Positions 1-11,300 of a DNA stretch of 64,000 nt are shown here, in pieces. Origin of the DNA: Chara braunii. Its lineage: Eukaryota; Streptophyta; Charophyceae; Charales; Characeae. How positions within the stretch are numbered: position 1 is the first letter of the stretch; every line of letters begins with the position of its first letter. The position numbers were made by a program, and so were the translations under genes. The notes beneath the pieces were generated by a model. It worked only from the letters and a program-made list of their open reading frames with translations. It was not told the DNA's origin and made no database searches. The stretch spans positions 1,729,180-1,793,179 of the forward strand of contig BFEA01000101.1 in NCBI GenBank assembly GCA_003427395.1. The letters are read 5' to 3'.

Positions 1-1624
1 TACCGGGGACCATGCTAGGAGCCTACTGCAGGACCTCGCCCCGACGCTGCGGCCGCTGCCTGCGTGTAAGCTGCCCACTGGAGGCCCGAAAGGGTAGTGA
101 GCTCCGCCCTAGCGTAGCGGGCTTGAGGGGCTGCGGTGGAAGCCGCAGCGGCACTGATATGCATAGTTTTTCGTCGGACTCGGGCATAAGGGGCGAAAGA
201 CCAATCGAACCGTCCGATAGCAAGTTCCTCCTCCGCAGTTTCCCTCGAGGCAGCGCACAACGGCCAGAAAGAGATCTCGCCATGCAAGTCGTGGGGTCGG
301 GCACTACGACAGAGGCAACGGGCGCTAGGAGAGATACAGCGGACACTTACAGTAAGCAAAAACGGGAGGAGAAAGTGGGAGTGAACCTGGACGTGGGCCC
401 CGCCAGGTTCCTTCGAAGCTAAGACGGAGACGGTAGAGAAGCGAGTAGTGCGCAGTAGTAGGTCAGGGCGCAGTACGGGGTACGTGCAGAGGAAGTCCGG
501 CTACGAGAGGCGGACTGGAGGATGGTAGGCAGCGAAGAAGGTTAGCGGACTGAGTGAGCGGGCGGATCGAAGTCCAAGGCCGCAGACAGCGAACGAACCG
601 GGACAAAAAGGGGGCCGGGTACATTCGGTGTGGGAAGAACTGGAGATGGCGGAGGGAGAAGCTGGGCGCAGTCGGGGAGGAAGAACGCTCTCGATCCTGA
701 GTGGAATCGAGAGGGAGAAGATGCGATCCCGAAGTTTTGGCCCCGAGCGAATCCAATGGTAGAGTCAGTTTTAGTAGTAAGTTAGTGGATTAGGTGTTAG
801 TAGAGAAAGAAGGTGCGATCACCCATGGCAGGAGGAGTGATGGTGGGGGAAGAAGAGTCGGGTTCCTACCCGATCCATGATGAAATCGGGAGGACCTGGT
901 GTCGAGATAGGGGTTTTTGGGCGGCGCGAGTACGATAGTGGAGTTAGATTTCGCGATGGGTTAATAGATTAGAAGTTAGTAGGACAATGAAGTGCGTGGA
1001 GCCACCATGAGGGAAGATACGGTTAGGGCGGAAATGTATCTTCCCGCGTTTTAGCGAAAGATACAGTTGTTTTTTTGCTCATCGTTCCTGTGGGGGATGC
1101 TGCAGGCAGGGAAGAGGGAGCGAAGTTGGGGACTTACCTGTTGACGGGTGCGTTGCTTGGTATGTCGGTGGGGGGTAGCGCTTCCCAGTGCTCTGCAGGT
1201 GCGGTTGAAGGGCAGTGTATCTGGCCACGTTCTAGTGGAAGGGTCGTTCAAAACTTGTTCGTCCAATCGATGAAACTAGTGTAAGGCAACAACGAAATTT
1301 GAGACTTACCTGTTGACCTCTGCGTTGCCCATTCTATCCGTGCAAGCCGTATGCAAACACAGCCGCATAGTCGGGTGCTCAGTTGGTGGCAGGAAGGCTG
1401 GTTGCGGAGCGTCGCAATGCATATCCCCATAGTCTTGTAGCAGATTCACCCGATTTCGTGTGCGTTGGGGAAGGGGATAGCAGAAGCCCGTTTATCTGCA
1501 CGCGTGACTGCTAAGTGGCCTATCGGGCCATGCTCCGGTAGGAGGCTAGTCGGGTTGTCCATCCCGCCGATAGGATCAACAAGAGAAACAACTGCGGAGC
1601 TAGGTGCTCGTCAACCGGCAGGCG

Positions 1625-2920
1625 TGAGGCCAGTTTGTCGGCCACCAAAGCAATCAGACCCCCTAAACTTATAGAAGGGTCTGACGCTCCACTCAAGTCA
1701 AAATAAAGCACAGCGTTGGGTCTCCCCAAACTTATGGGGACTTCCCTGCCTTAATGACCCAGCCAGACTTCATGCAATACTGCTTCCAGTCCTGCCCTTT
1801 CCCAATTCACAACACTAACTCCTTGATACCCTTCCACAATCACACCAGCGACGGCTCCTCAATACCCAGCCACCCCTCGGAGCTTCGCGGCTCGAAATGC
1901 GCTGGCCCTCGGCAAAAGACACGGCCTATGGATAAAAAACAAGGCCTTCTCCCCTTCTTGCAGTGCGGTAGCCGCGTGGTCCGGCTGGCTGTGCCGTGAC
2001 CAAATGTACAAAAAACCCAGTTTCAGGTTGATAGGTAGTCGCTTTAGTCGCTTTACAAAAAACCCAGTTTCAGGTTTTGATCCATGGGCTGTGTCTTTGG
2101 CCGAGGGTCAGCGCATTTCGAGTCGCGAAGCTCCGAGGGGTGGCTGGGTATTGAGAAGCCGTCGTTAGTGTGATTATGGAAGGGTATCAAGGAGTTAGTG
2201 TTGTGAATTGGGAAGCCGTCAGAAGGTTGACTTTGACGGTTTGGCTTCAGTTTGACCAAGTTGTTGCTGATTGGCCGCCGTTGCAGGACCCTCAGGCGAC
2301 TCAAGGTATCAAGGCCCTCTCACGGGAGTCTGAGTGCACCCCTCTTGGATCTGATAGTCTCGAACCTACCTACTTTTGCCCTTCTCACTCTAAGACTAAT
2401 CCTGATCTGAGAGGAAAGGCGGCAGGCGGGATTGCAACCCGTAGGACCGCGGCAAGACTCTGTGGGGAGTCCACCCACCGATTGCGGGAGCTCTGCCGGA
2501 ACTCAGGAGGAGTTTTGGAGGCAGGGAATTGAAAGGTAACCATTGCTTTATTTCAATAAATCCAGATTATAGCCCCTATCTGTACTGAAGGTTGTTGCGT
2601 TTTGACCGAGTATATGGCATGCATGCCTACTTTGACTTTTTGTTTGACTTTCATGACTTAAACCAGATTAAGTAAAGGAATGTTTGAAGTATCTCAGTTT
2701 CAGCTTTTGTTGACTGTGTGAAAGCAGACTGTTTAAAGAGATTGCATCTGGGAAAGGGCAGGACAGGAAGCAGTATTGCATGAAGTCTGGTTGGGTCATT
2801 AAGGCTGAGAAGTCCCCATAAGTTTGGGGAGATCCAACGTTGTGCTTTATTTTGACTTGAGTGGAGCGTCAGACCCTTCTATAAGTTTAGGGGTTCTGAT
2901 TGCTCTGGTGGCTGGGAAGT
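1625..2920. repeat. Nested fold-back inside copy A
   Basis: Two pairs of inverted segments nest here. About 1785-1950 is the reverse complement of about 2050-2215 (around 165 bases per arm, spacer near 100). About 1625-1785 is the reverse complement of about 2755-2920. The interval 2216-2754 separates the right-hand arms and carries the module shared with the other LTR copies. The whole could fold into a large hairpin. It probably arose by an inverted duplication within the LTR. Confidence 0.7.
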
Positions 2921-3753
2921 CCCCATAAGTTTGGGGAGACCCAGTGTTGTGGTTTGCACGGAGGGTCAGGCTGTTCTATAAGTTTAGGTGGCCTGACTGC
3001 TCTGACTTGGGAGGGCTGACTGTGGATGATTTTTCAGGGGCCAAGCGCATTCTGTAAGTTCAGGTGTCTTGGTTGCCTTGGTTATTTTGAGTTTTGTCCC
3101 ATTTTATTTGGTTCTGAACGAGGAGGTCTGAGTCGTTCTATAAGTTTAGGTGGCTTAACCTCTTCCTTCTTTATTTTAAAGAAAATGAACTTGACAAAGG
3201 GCAGACCGTTCTGTAAGTTCAGGTGGTCTAGCCCAATGTCACGCATAGCCTGGATCAGAGATGAACGAATTAGGTAGAGAGTCAAACTGTTCTGTAAGTT
3301 TAGGTGGTCTGACTCAAAAGCCCGTACATGCTGGAACCCAAAGGTTATAATTTGGTTATACTCTACTATTTAGTCTACTATGAACGAGCTAATCAGACTG
3401 TTCTATAAGTTTAGGAAGTCTGACTATAGCTTATCACAACCTGAAGAGAGTATAATTAAGAGTATAACTGAAGGTAACTTGGGCAGACTGAGCATTGTTT
3501 CTTAGATAAATGGCTCAGTCCTACGCCCCCTTTGAAGATTAAGTTCGGAGATATATATATATAATCTGGCTATGTAAGAAGTTCAGGGCGACTAGAATGG
3601 TCTAGTCATATGCCCAAGGAAGAGAAAAGTTGTTGTACCTTGTGTTTGTGTATACTTTGGCTAAGTTGGGCTCATTCCATAAGTTTGGGTGACCCAACTT
3701 TACGTCTGGCTAAGATAAGGTTCATTCCATAAGTTTGGGTGTCCTAACCTTAT
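2811..3753 (+). repeat. Hairpin array A: conserved loop, variable stem
   Basis: At least eight short inverted repeats follow one another. The loops are near-identical (core TTCTATAAGTTTAGGTGG, ATTCCATAAGTTTGGGTG, or ATTGTTTCTTAGATAAATG), but the stems differ. Clear cases: GTCAGGC…GCCTGAC at 2965-2997, GACTGAGC…GCTCAGTC at 3486-3520, GTTGGG…CCCAAC at 3665-3698, AAGGTT…AACCTT near 3717-3751, and CAGACT…AGTCTG near 3391-3422. A compact CCCC…GGGG version occurs at about 2813 and 2912. Some members (for example near 3128) are imperfect. Array B on the opposite strand has the same loop subtypes. Confidence 0.8.
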
Positions 3754-4039
3754 GCCTTATGTAAGCTGGGTATAAAGGGTTAAATCATTGAAAGATCACG
3801 AACTATTGTTTGTTCAGGTTGACTTGGGATGACGAGAGTACTTACCTCTGTGGTTTGGCCTGCATGTGACTAAGTGAGGCTACTACTTGGTCTGAGTTTC
3901 AGGTTGATAGGTAGTCGCTTCAGTCGCTTGCCAAGTGCTAGAGTCATAGGAGTTAGTTTCAATTCCTGCATTTTATGAGCTAAGTTTTTTTACTTAGATC
4001 AATTCTCGCATTTTTTGAGATCTTCTGTCATACTTGGCT

Positions 4040-4372
4040 TTGTATAAATTTTGGTATGCTACTTTCTCTACGGGAAGCGCTGTCGAAATTTCTGCAAATC
4101 CAAGGAGTTAGTCAAATTTCGACTTGTCAAGGCTCAACTTGTCTTAAGTTTATATATGACTTAGTAAAAATCTGGAAAGTCTACTTTTCTAAAGGGAATG
4201 CCGTCCAAATTTTTGCTAATTCAGGGAGTTAGAGAAAATTGAACTTTGGAAAGTCAAAGATTATTTCTATTTTCATATTCGGGTTGATATAAACTCTGAA
4301 AAAAACACTTTTCCTACGGGGAGTGCTGCCGAATTTTTCTTAGTTTAAAGGAGATAGATTATATTTTGACAG
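4040..4372 (+). repeat. Three-unit tandem repeat in the LTR
   Basis: Three diverged units of about 110-135 bases each carry a motif like CTACGGGAAGCGCTG followed by an AT-rich stretch and GGAGTTAG. Copy B (8386-8930) has at least four such units in reverse complement, so unit number varies between LTR copies. No coding potential is visible. Confidence 0.65.
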
Positions 4373-4541
4373 GTGGCGATTCTGGCGATCCACTCTGTAT
4401 AGGGAAGATTGTGTCAGGGCCTACCCTTGCTTTGGGCATTGCTTAAAGGTAGATCCAGGCTTAGTCGATTAGAAGGATCTTGGGTGAGAATGTGTTATGG
4501 AGTTGTATTCTTCATACACTTATGATTTTAGCCTGGGGATT

Positions 4542-4644
4542 GACCTGTCTTGTGTTACAGGTCCTCTTGATCGTATTGATTCAGGATTTGGACTAGTTTC
4601 AACTTGATCCTACGAGGATCATCTGCTGTTATCACTGATAACAG
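4542..4644. promoter_or_regulatory. Cluster of three short palindromes in the LTR
   Basis: Three perfect inverted repeats lie in a row: GACCTGT…ACAGGTC (4542-4563), GATCCT…AGGATC (4606-4620) and CTGTTATC…GATAACAG (4626-4644). All three are kept in the R1 LTR at 20726-20827. The last is also present in copy C at 36504-36521 and half-kept in copy D near 59545, always next to GGTCGG. GATAA is the core of plant I-box/GATA-factor sites, so dimer binding in the LTR promoter is possible. A role as a DNA or RNA hairpin is equally possible. Function is inferred only from conservation. Confidence 0.4.
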
Positions 4645-5010
4645 GTCGGTTGCCGATTCGTCGGTTTGCGATTCAACTCCAATCCACTCTTCTCACTCAA
4701 CCTAAAGGTTTTTGCCATGTGGTTTGAACTGTTTCATTGTGGTTTCACCCAGTCTTTATTGAAAGGCCATTTAACAAAAGTAATGAACATTTATTTTGGG
4801 GAGTTGCACAAGAGTGAGGTTTGTATTGCTAAAGCAAGGGGTATGAGCATAGAGAATGATTGAAGTTGACCCCGTGTAGTGCGTTGACTTTTGTTGGATC
4901 TTTGATGAGATTGCAGGTATGTTTGTGGTTTGGATTCTGGATGTGACTACCTGCAATCACATATATATATGGCTGAGAAGAGTCTCACAGTGACTGTGAT
5001 AAGTGATCGT

Positions 5011-5020
5011 CCTATATAAA
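5011..5020 (+). promoter_or_regulatory. TATA-like box in copy A
   Basis: CCTATATAAATAAA is a good TATA-type sequence at a plausible U3 position, about 370 bases after the palindrome cluster and before the GC-rich tail. Copies C and D also have TATATA runs in the corresponding interval (about 36073-36090 and 59963-59990). The surroundings are AT-rich, so a chance match is possible, and no transcription start is known. Confidence 0.3.
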
Positions 5021-5975
5021 TAAACCTTATATATATATTTATTTGTGCCTTGGGTATGCGCGCGACTTACTGTGGTCGTGCGCAAGGGTTAGCCAGATTA
5101 TGGGTTGAGAGAGAAGGAAGACCCTCTATTATTTTTTGCTTTTCAGATTTCTATGGTTGGACGTTGTAGTCCGTGGCAGCCGTCAAAGTCAAACCCCTTG
5201 ACTTCTGTCCAGGCCTAGAGTGAGACTCACCTCCAAGGCAGTAAGAAACGACTGCCACCACAGGTATGGACCTGCGTACCACCCACTTTGCACAAGGTGC
5301 GGAAGAGGGTGTGTGGTCTTCAACCGCGCATGGTGGTTGTCCAGCGTCGAGAGACTAACCCTCAAAGCGCGTGTCAACCGACACTTGAGTGTCGAATGTG
5401 ACCCTCGAGGTTAACGAGGACCGCATGAGTATGGGTACTACATAGTACGCCATCATTGCGACCTCTTGCGTACACTAGCATTGCGAGTCTGCATGAGTAG
5501 GCCCTGCGTTTATACAAAGTTTCGCGCGTGTCACCTATCCGATTTCCGCATCGGAAAGTTGTGGGATGACTACTAAGGGACTAAGAGTGTTGTCGCGTTG
5601 TTTGTTTTGTGTTGTTCTGAGTACGTGCGTGTGTATGTGTGTTTTATTTTTGTGTTCGTAGTGTGGTGCATGCGTGGTGAGTGGGATACGTCCTAGTCGA
5701 TCGACGACGGGCCGTGCTTGGGACTTCAGCCCCCCAAGATGTCGGTTCGCGTGCGGGTCCGACAAAGGCGTATTACTGCGCGTACCCCCTATGCTACAAC
5801 GAACGAGAAACGCCCTCGGTTGGTCCGCCTCTGCGATTGCAACCGATCAGCTTTCGTATTGTGGACTGGTAGCTCGACGGGGATACGCCCACCGATGGGA
5901 GGTGACAACTCCCACAAGGTGGATGTAAGTCGTGTCTCGCCTAGGCCCTATCCTGTTGTAGGGGCTCGCGGTGTC

Positions 5976-6473
5976 GGAGGGCGCGGTGTCCCGGCCCTCC
6001 TCCGTGTGCCAAGCTCCTGCCCAGTACCTGTCTCATCTGTGAGTGCCCGCTGATCATCGGGTTGCTTCCAAATCTGAGCGACATTTCTGGTATACCCGGG
6101 CGGGACCCTATTATGGATCGACCTCGTTGGTGCCTACCCCGGCAAAAGGGGTGCGCCACAGGGCTTTCCATTGGTCCATGCAGGCTTGGCGCCCTGCTGT
6201 ACAACAGAGCACTACCGGCCTGAGGCCGTGGTGGCCGCCGGGCTCGCCGTGGGACGAAGAGGTGAAAAGACCGGCGTTGTCCTTTCTACTGCGCGCCGAT
6301 CGCGCCCTAGACAAGTTATGGGTTAGGTGCACGGGGAGGAAGTCATTGTCAAAAGAGAGAGGAGAGAAGGAAAATAAAACGTCGAATTAGAGCTCGTTTT
6401 AGTTCGGGGAAAATCGAGTGCCCTCAAGCCACTGCGATGTTACGATTTCCTTTCTAAATTTTGATTTATTGTT

Positions 6474-6507
<34 letters not shown>

Positions 6508-7082
6508 TAATTTTTTCGATTTTCAATTTTTCCCTGATTGGCCTGTCATTTCGTGAGAAGGCCAACGGTTCGAATTTCGAGCTCTGTGGTCCACGACCTA
6601 AGCTGGCCGACTTCGAGCAAATCGTCTGTGAACGAGCTCCGACTGAGCGCCGCGCAGGTAGAACCCAAAAAAATGGAGACCCGCGGCCTCATCGGTAGGA
6701 AGCCTATCACCCCTCCTGAAGAGGGTCATAAGCCCCCTCCTTACCATCGGACACGGGCACCCGATAGGGGTAGGCCGAAGATTTGTTTTGAAGTGGAAGA
6801 CGCGCCGTCGGTATTTCGTTATGGGTCCATAGTGTCAAGCCTGCAGTATTGAGCCTGAACCGTTGGCGTCCCGCATTTCCTTTTTCCTTTCTTGTGTATC
6901 TTGCTTTAGTTTTGTTAAAAAGTACAAAAATAAAATAATTTGAAAATATCTTAATCCCTCGTTTAGAACACGGGAATTGTTGTATAGAGGGAACCTATAA
7001 AAGAGAAAAGAGGTTGGCTATCTAATGGCTAAGCAGTGGGTGTTCGCGTTAATGCCACTGGTTTTGGGACCAGTACAGGGTA
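5976..7082. other. Stretch without a recognised gene
   Basis: After copy A loses similarity to the R1 LTR, the sequence is GC-rich up to about 6390. An ATT microsatellite follows at about 6478-6506, then AT-rich DNA near 6890-6990. The string GGTTCGAAT near 6570 resembles a tRNA B box but has no tRNA fold around it. TTGGCGCC near 6186 was examined as a primer-binding site and does not extend to a tRNA match. I see no convincing gene. Confidence 0.5.
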
Positions 7083-7658
7083 GTGAGGGCTATCGTGAGC
7101 TATATGAACATGTGCATTCGGATAGAGGCCTTGGCTACTCTAAGAGCGGCTATGGCAGACCGAAATGGCCTACGTGGTTATAGGCCGAGGTATATGAGGT
7201 ATTCTTGGATGTGGGAGAGAGAGGATGAGAAGGGCACTGTAGAGGAGACTGTACTGACCTACGGTAAGCCTGACGGGGAGGTGAGGTTAAAAGTTAACGT
7301 GTGTGGCCGTAGAGAGCAGGAGATGAGGAGGGACGAAGGACTGCAGGCCGCGATTACCGAAGCTCGCAACAGGGCCGAGAGGAGGTGCAGGCGGGATGGG
7401 GTGACTGCAAGTATGCGGGTAACGGTCACCTACCACGAGGACGACTCATCGACGGGGACTACTTACAGGGAGGTACAACAAAATGACCGGGACTCGGAGG
7501 TAGAGTCCGAGATGAGCGAACGGGAGGCGGATGTCCAGTCCTGGCATGGGCTGGACCAGATCCGCCGAAACCAGCCGCTGGCGAGACCAGTGGAGGACGG
7601 GCCAGAGGCCAGTTCGGCCCAACGCGGAGGCGGGGCCAACGGGGGACAAGACCGTTGA
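7083..7658 (+). CDS. Hypothetical ORF, 191 codons, charged and Arg/Glu-rich
   Basis: An open frame of 191 codons with no recognised domain. The middle (about residues 55-125) is rich in Arg and Glu and could be partly helical. The last 60 residues are Gly/Ala/Arg/Gln-rich and look disordered. I see no zinc knuckle, protease or reverse-transcriptase motif, signal peptide or membrane segment. Position after an LTR-like repeat suggests it could be an internal ORF of a retrotransposon, but no PBS links them. The region is GC-rich, which lengthens random open frames, and the overlapping minus-strand frames are also open, so it may not be a gene. Confidence 0.3.
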   Translation: MRAIVSYMNMCIRIEALATLRAAMADRNGLRGYRPRYMRYSWMWEREDEKGTVEETVLTYGKPDGEVRLKVNVCGRREQEMRRDEGLQAAITEARNRAERRCRRDGVTASMRVTVTYHEDDSSTGTTYREVQQNDRDSEVESEMSEREADVQSWHGLDQIRRNQPLARPVEDGPEASSAQRGGGANGGQDR

Positions 7659-7758
7659 ACGCAGGGGCTAGTGATATGCGGGACTGAAACCGAGACGAGG
7701 GCGGATATACGCGCGCGATGGGTGGACGTTCGACAGAAGAGGGTACACCGTACACACG

Positions 7759-8385
7759 CTACACGTGGCAGTCCGGGAGGGAGAGAAGAGGTCAACACAT
7801 GGGGCTAATCTTTGTGAGAGACAGTTGATGTCAATGATTGTCTTCAACCTCGCGGGCGCTGCTGCCTCCACACAACCTCGTGGTGTCTTGTATCCGCAGG
7901 ACTGCAGTGAGCCTTGATGTTGTGGCAAAGGATTAGAAGTTAAAGTGGGTGTAAGAGGGGGATAGCGCAAAATCAACGAAAGGGGAGACGGTGTGGGTGA
8001 AAACGAGGATGAGCTTGTGGAGTGTGACGGACGTCAACTGCTGTTCGCGCGTTGACACGACGTTCTTGCTCCTACTGCTGTGACGGAAAAGGCAAGAAAG
8101 AGAGACCCTGCCAGAATAACGGGGGTAGTGGCCATCAAGAGAGGGGGTACCTGTGTGAAGCGTAGTTGAAGTCGTCACGAGAGCTGCTTACCATGTGCCA
8201 ACCACAACCCTTTTTCCATCTCGGACACAGATCGGTCGCTCTTCGCATGTTGTGTGGACTGCAGTCGCTAGGTGACCAGTATGTAACTGGTGAAAAGAGG
8301 AGACAATTCCAGCGCAAGTAATGGCATCAATAGTTCATCGAAAGTTCATGTCAACCACTCAAGTGTATTCCATGTTGCGGGATGC
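7759..8385 (+). repeat. Segment S, copy 1
   Basis: This ~620-base segment recurs in the same orientation at 21127-21742, by eye about 94% identical with one 13-base indel. Copy 1 runs directly into the LTR-derived sequence of copy B at 8386. Copy 2 starts directly after the LTR-derived sequence that ends at 21126. The two copies therefore bracket retrotransposon R1 exactly. The segment shows no recognisable protein, LTR signature or RNA gene. It is far too long to be a normal integrase target-site duplication. Confidence 0.8.
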
Positions 8386-11300
8386 TTGTCAAAATATAAT
8401 CTAACTTCTTTAAACTAAGAAAATTTTGGCAGCGCTTCCCGTAGGAAAAGTGTCTTTCCAGAATTTATATAAGTCCAAATATGAAAGCAGAAATAGTCTT
8501 TGACTTTCCATAGTCCAATTTTGTCTAACTCCCTGAATTAACAAAAATTTGGGCAGCACTCTCTTTAGAAAAGGAGAGTTTCCTGATTTTTACCAAATCA
8601 TATATAAACTTTAGACAAGATGAACTTTAACAAGTCGAAGTTTGACTAACTCCTTGGATTTGCAGAAATTTCAGTAGCGCTTTCCGTAGAGAAAGTAGCT
8701 TACCAAAGCTTGTACAAAGCCAAGTATAACAAATGATCTCAGAAAATACAAAAATCGATCTAAGTAAAAATAAACTTAGCTCATTGACAAGTCGAAGTTT
8801 GATTATCTCCTTGGATTTGCAGAAATTTCGGTAGCGCTTCCCGTAGAGAAAGTAGCTTACCAAAGCTTATACAAAGCCAAGTATAACAAATGATCTCAGA
8901 AAATGCAAAAATCGATCTAAGTAAAAATAAACTTAGCTCAGAAAATGCAGGAATTGAACTAACTCCTATCGCTCTAGCACGCGGCGAGCGACTAAAGCAA
9001 CTACCTATCAAACGGAAACTCAGACCAAGTAGTAGCCTCACTCAGTCACATGCAGGTCAAACGACAAAGGTAAGTACTCTCACCATCCCAAGGTCATTTA
9101 ACAAACAATAGTTCATAATCTTTCAATGCTTTAACCCTTTATACCCTGCTTACATAAGACGTAAAGTCAGGACATCCAATCTTATGGAACATGCCTGACT
9201 CAGCCGTCAAGTATACACGAACAGGTTGCACAACTACTTTTCTCTTCCTTTGGGCATATGACTAAGTGATTCATCTTAGAAACAATGCTTAGTTGCCCTG
9301 ATTTGTTTAAATAGCCAAGTTATATATATATCTCTGAACTTTAATCTTCAAGGTGGGTGTAGGACTGAGCCATTCATCTTAGAAACAATGCTCAGCCGGC
9401 CCAAGTTACCTTCACTTATATTCTTAGTTGTACTCTCTTCACGTTTATGATAAGCTACAGTCAGACCACCCAATCTTATGGGACTCTGTCTGATCGGTCA
9501 GTTCTTAAATAAAATAATAATAAAATATAGTCAAATTATAACATTTTGGGTTCCAGCATGTGCGAGGCATTGGGCCAGACCATCCAGTCTTATGGAACAT
9601 GTCTGGTCCTCTGCCAGATTTATTTCTCTCTGATTCATCCGTGTGCGGCATGAGTCCAAAGCCAACCAATCTTATGGAACATGCTTTGTCCTCAGCAAAA
9701 ATTACTCCCTCATAATAAACAAACAAAAGAGTTGAGTCATTCATCTTACAAACAATGCTCAACCCCTTTTTCTCAGTACCAAAAAAAGACAGAGTACTCT
9801 GAGTTAAACTCAAAGACTGTTCAGAAACCACCCAAAAATAAACGGCGACCAGACCATTCATCTTAGAAACAATGTCTGGTCCTAAAAACTCAGGCAATCA
9901 ATACCCCTCAAAATAAGTAGCCAGGCTCTTCATCTTAGAAACAATGTCTGGCACAACTAAATAAACATCGCGACCAAGCCATTCGTCTTAGAAACAATGC
10001 TTGGCCCTTCCGAAAACAGAACAAAATACAGCAGTCAGGCCATTCATCTTAGAAACAATGCCTGACCCTATAAGACCCGTTCAAACACAAGCAAACTCCC
10101 TTCATCCCAACCTTCCCCCCAGGTGCAATTCCCCTTTTGTTCACGATCTGCCTTCAGGCAACCAACAAATTTGAAACTGAGATTTGCAATGGTATTCCTT
10201 TACTTAGTCTGACTTATATCCTGAAAATCAAACTAAAGTCAAAATAGGGGTGCATACAGTACACTCAACCAAACATAGAAAGATGTACAGATAGGGGTTA
10301 ATATTTAGGTTTATAGGGGGAAAGCAACCATTACCTTTCAGTTCCCTGCCTCCAGAATTCCTCCTGAGTTCCGGCAGAGCTCCCGCAATCAGTGGGGCGA
10401 ACCTCCCACAGAGGCCTTGGCGCGGATTACGGGTTGCAACCTCGCCTGCCGCCTTCCTCTCAGAACCAGTGGACTAGACTCAGAGTTAGAATGACAGAAT
10501 AAGGTAGATTTGAGACTCTCAGATCCAAGGAGGGTGCTCTCAGACTCTCAGGACAGGGCCTTGATATCTGTACTCGCCTGAGGACCCCGCAATAATGACC
10601 AAATAGTATCGACTTGGTCAGCTTCTAAAATCAATCTACCGAAGTCAACCCCCCTGACGACCTCCCGGATCGTAGCACTAATCCCCTTAATTTATCCAGT
10701 CTGACCAACTCCCCGGGCCTCAACACCTCTCCTCAGCCTAATCACGGCCACACAGCAGCCTGTAACAGCCCATACACGCCGCAGTCGTACATAGGGGTGA
10801 TCACCAACAACAACAGCAGTTAGTAGCGGTCTCTAGCAGCAGCGACAATCACCAGTACCAGTATGCAGCAGTGGCCAACAATAGTAGCTTCAGTCACCCA
10901 TAGCGTCAGTCCGCCCCCAATCAACACCCGTAGTGGCAGCTCGGCCCCGCTTACAACCAACTGCGGCAGCGGCCGTTCGTGCCTGGCTGCTACCGATCGG
11001 TAGCAGTCCGCACCAATGCCCAACTTTTATTTATAGATATCGTTGCTCTTCTGATACTGTCGGAAACAGCCCTCCTTCCTCTTCCTTCGCTGGCGGGGTG
11101 AATCCCCCGCAGGCAGTAATGATACCCGTTGTACTTCAGTTGTGGGTACATGGGGACAGAGGTATACCACCTCTTATCAGTTCACTGATCCGAGCTCGGA
11201 GTACCACCCACCAGGACGCTGTCGAGAGGTAAGTGTCCAAGTCCCGCAGTCAGCCCCGCACTATCTCTCCATCTCTCAGGTAAGCCTCCGACCTCGCGGC

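Larger units (their letters stand above)
1..5975 (+). repeat. Long LTR-like repeat, copy A
   Basis: This stretch recurs in inverted orientation in two pieces: about 8386-12920 (matching 1-4371) and 19290-21126 (matching about 4247 to the end). The second piece ends at a tRNA-Asp primer-binding site, which identifies the repeat as an LTR of a gypsy-like retrotransposon. Internal order: a GC-rich part (1-2480), a module beginning GATTGCGGGAGCTCTGCC at 2480, a hairpin array (2811-3753), a three-unit repeat (4040-4372), a palindrome cluster (4542-4644), an AT-rich TATA-like stretch near 5011, and a GC-rich tail from 5150. Similarity to the R1 LTR stops near 5975, and I found no PBS after it, so the right boundary is approximate. 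The left edge may lie outside the window. The short frames inside show no recognisable protein. Confidence 0.7.

Noticed and set aside
6186-6204. TTGGCGCCCTGC as a primer-binding site after copy A
   Set aside because: Complementarity to tRNA-Asp stops after TGGCGCC, and no LTR end precedes it.
9166-10066. CRISPR-like array (regular repeats separated by variable DNA)
   Set aside because: Spacing is irregular, repeats are hairpin loops within a eukaryotic LTR, and no cas-like gene is present.
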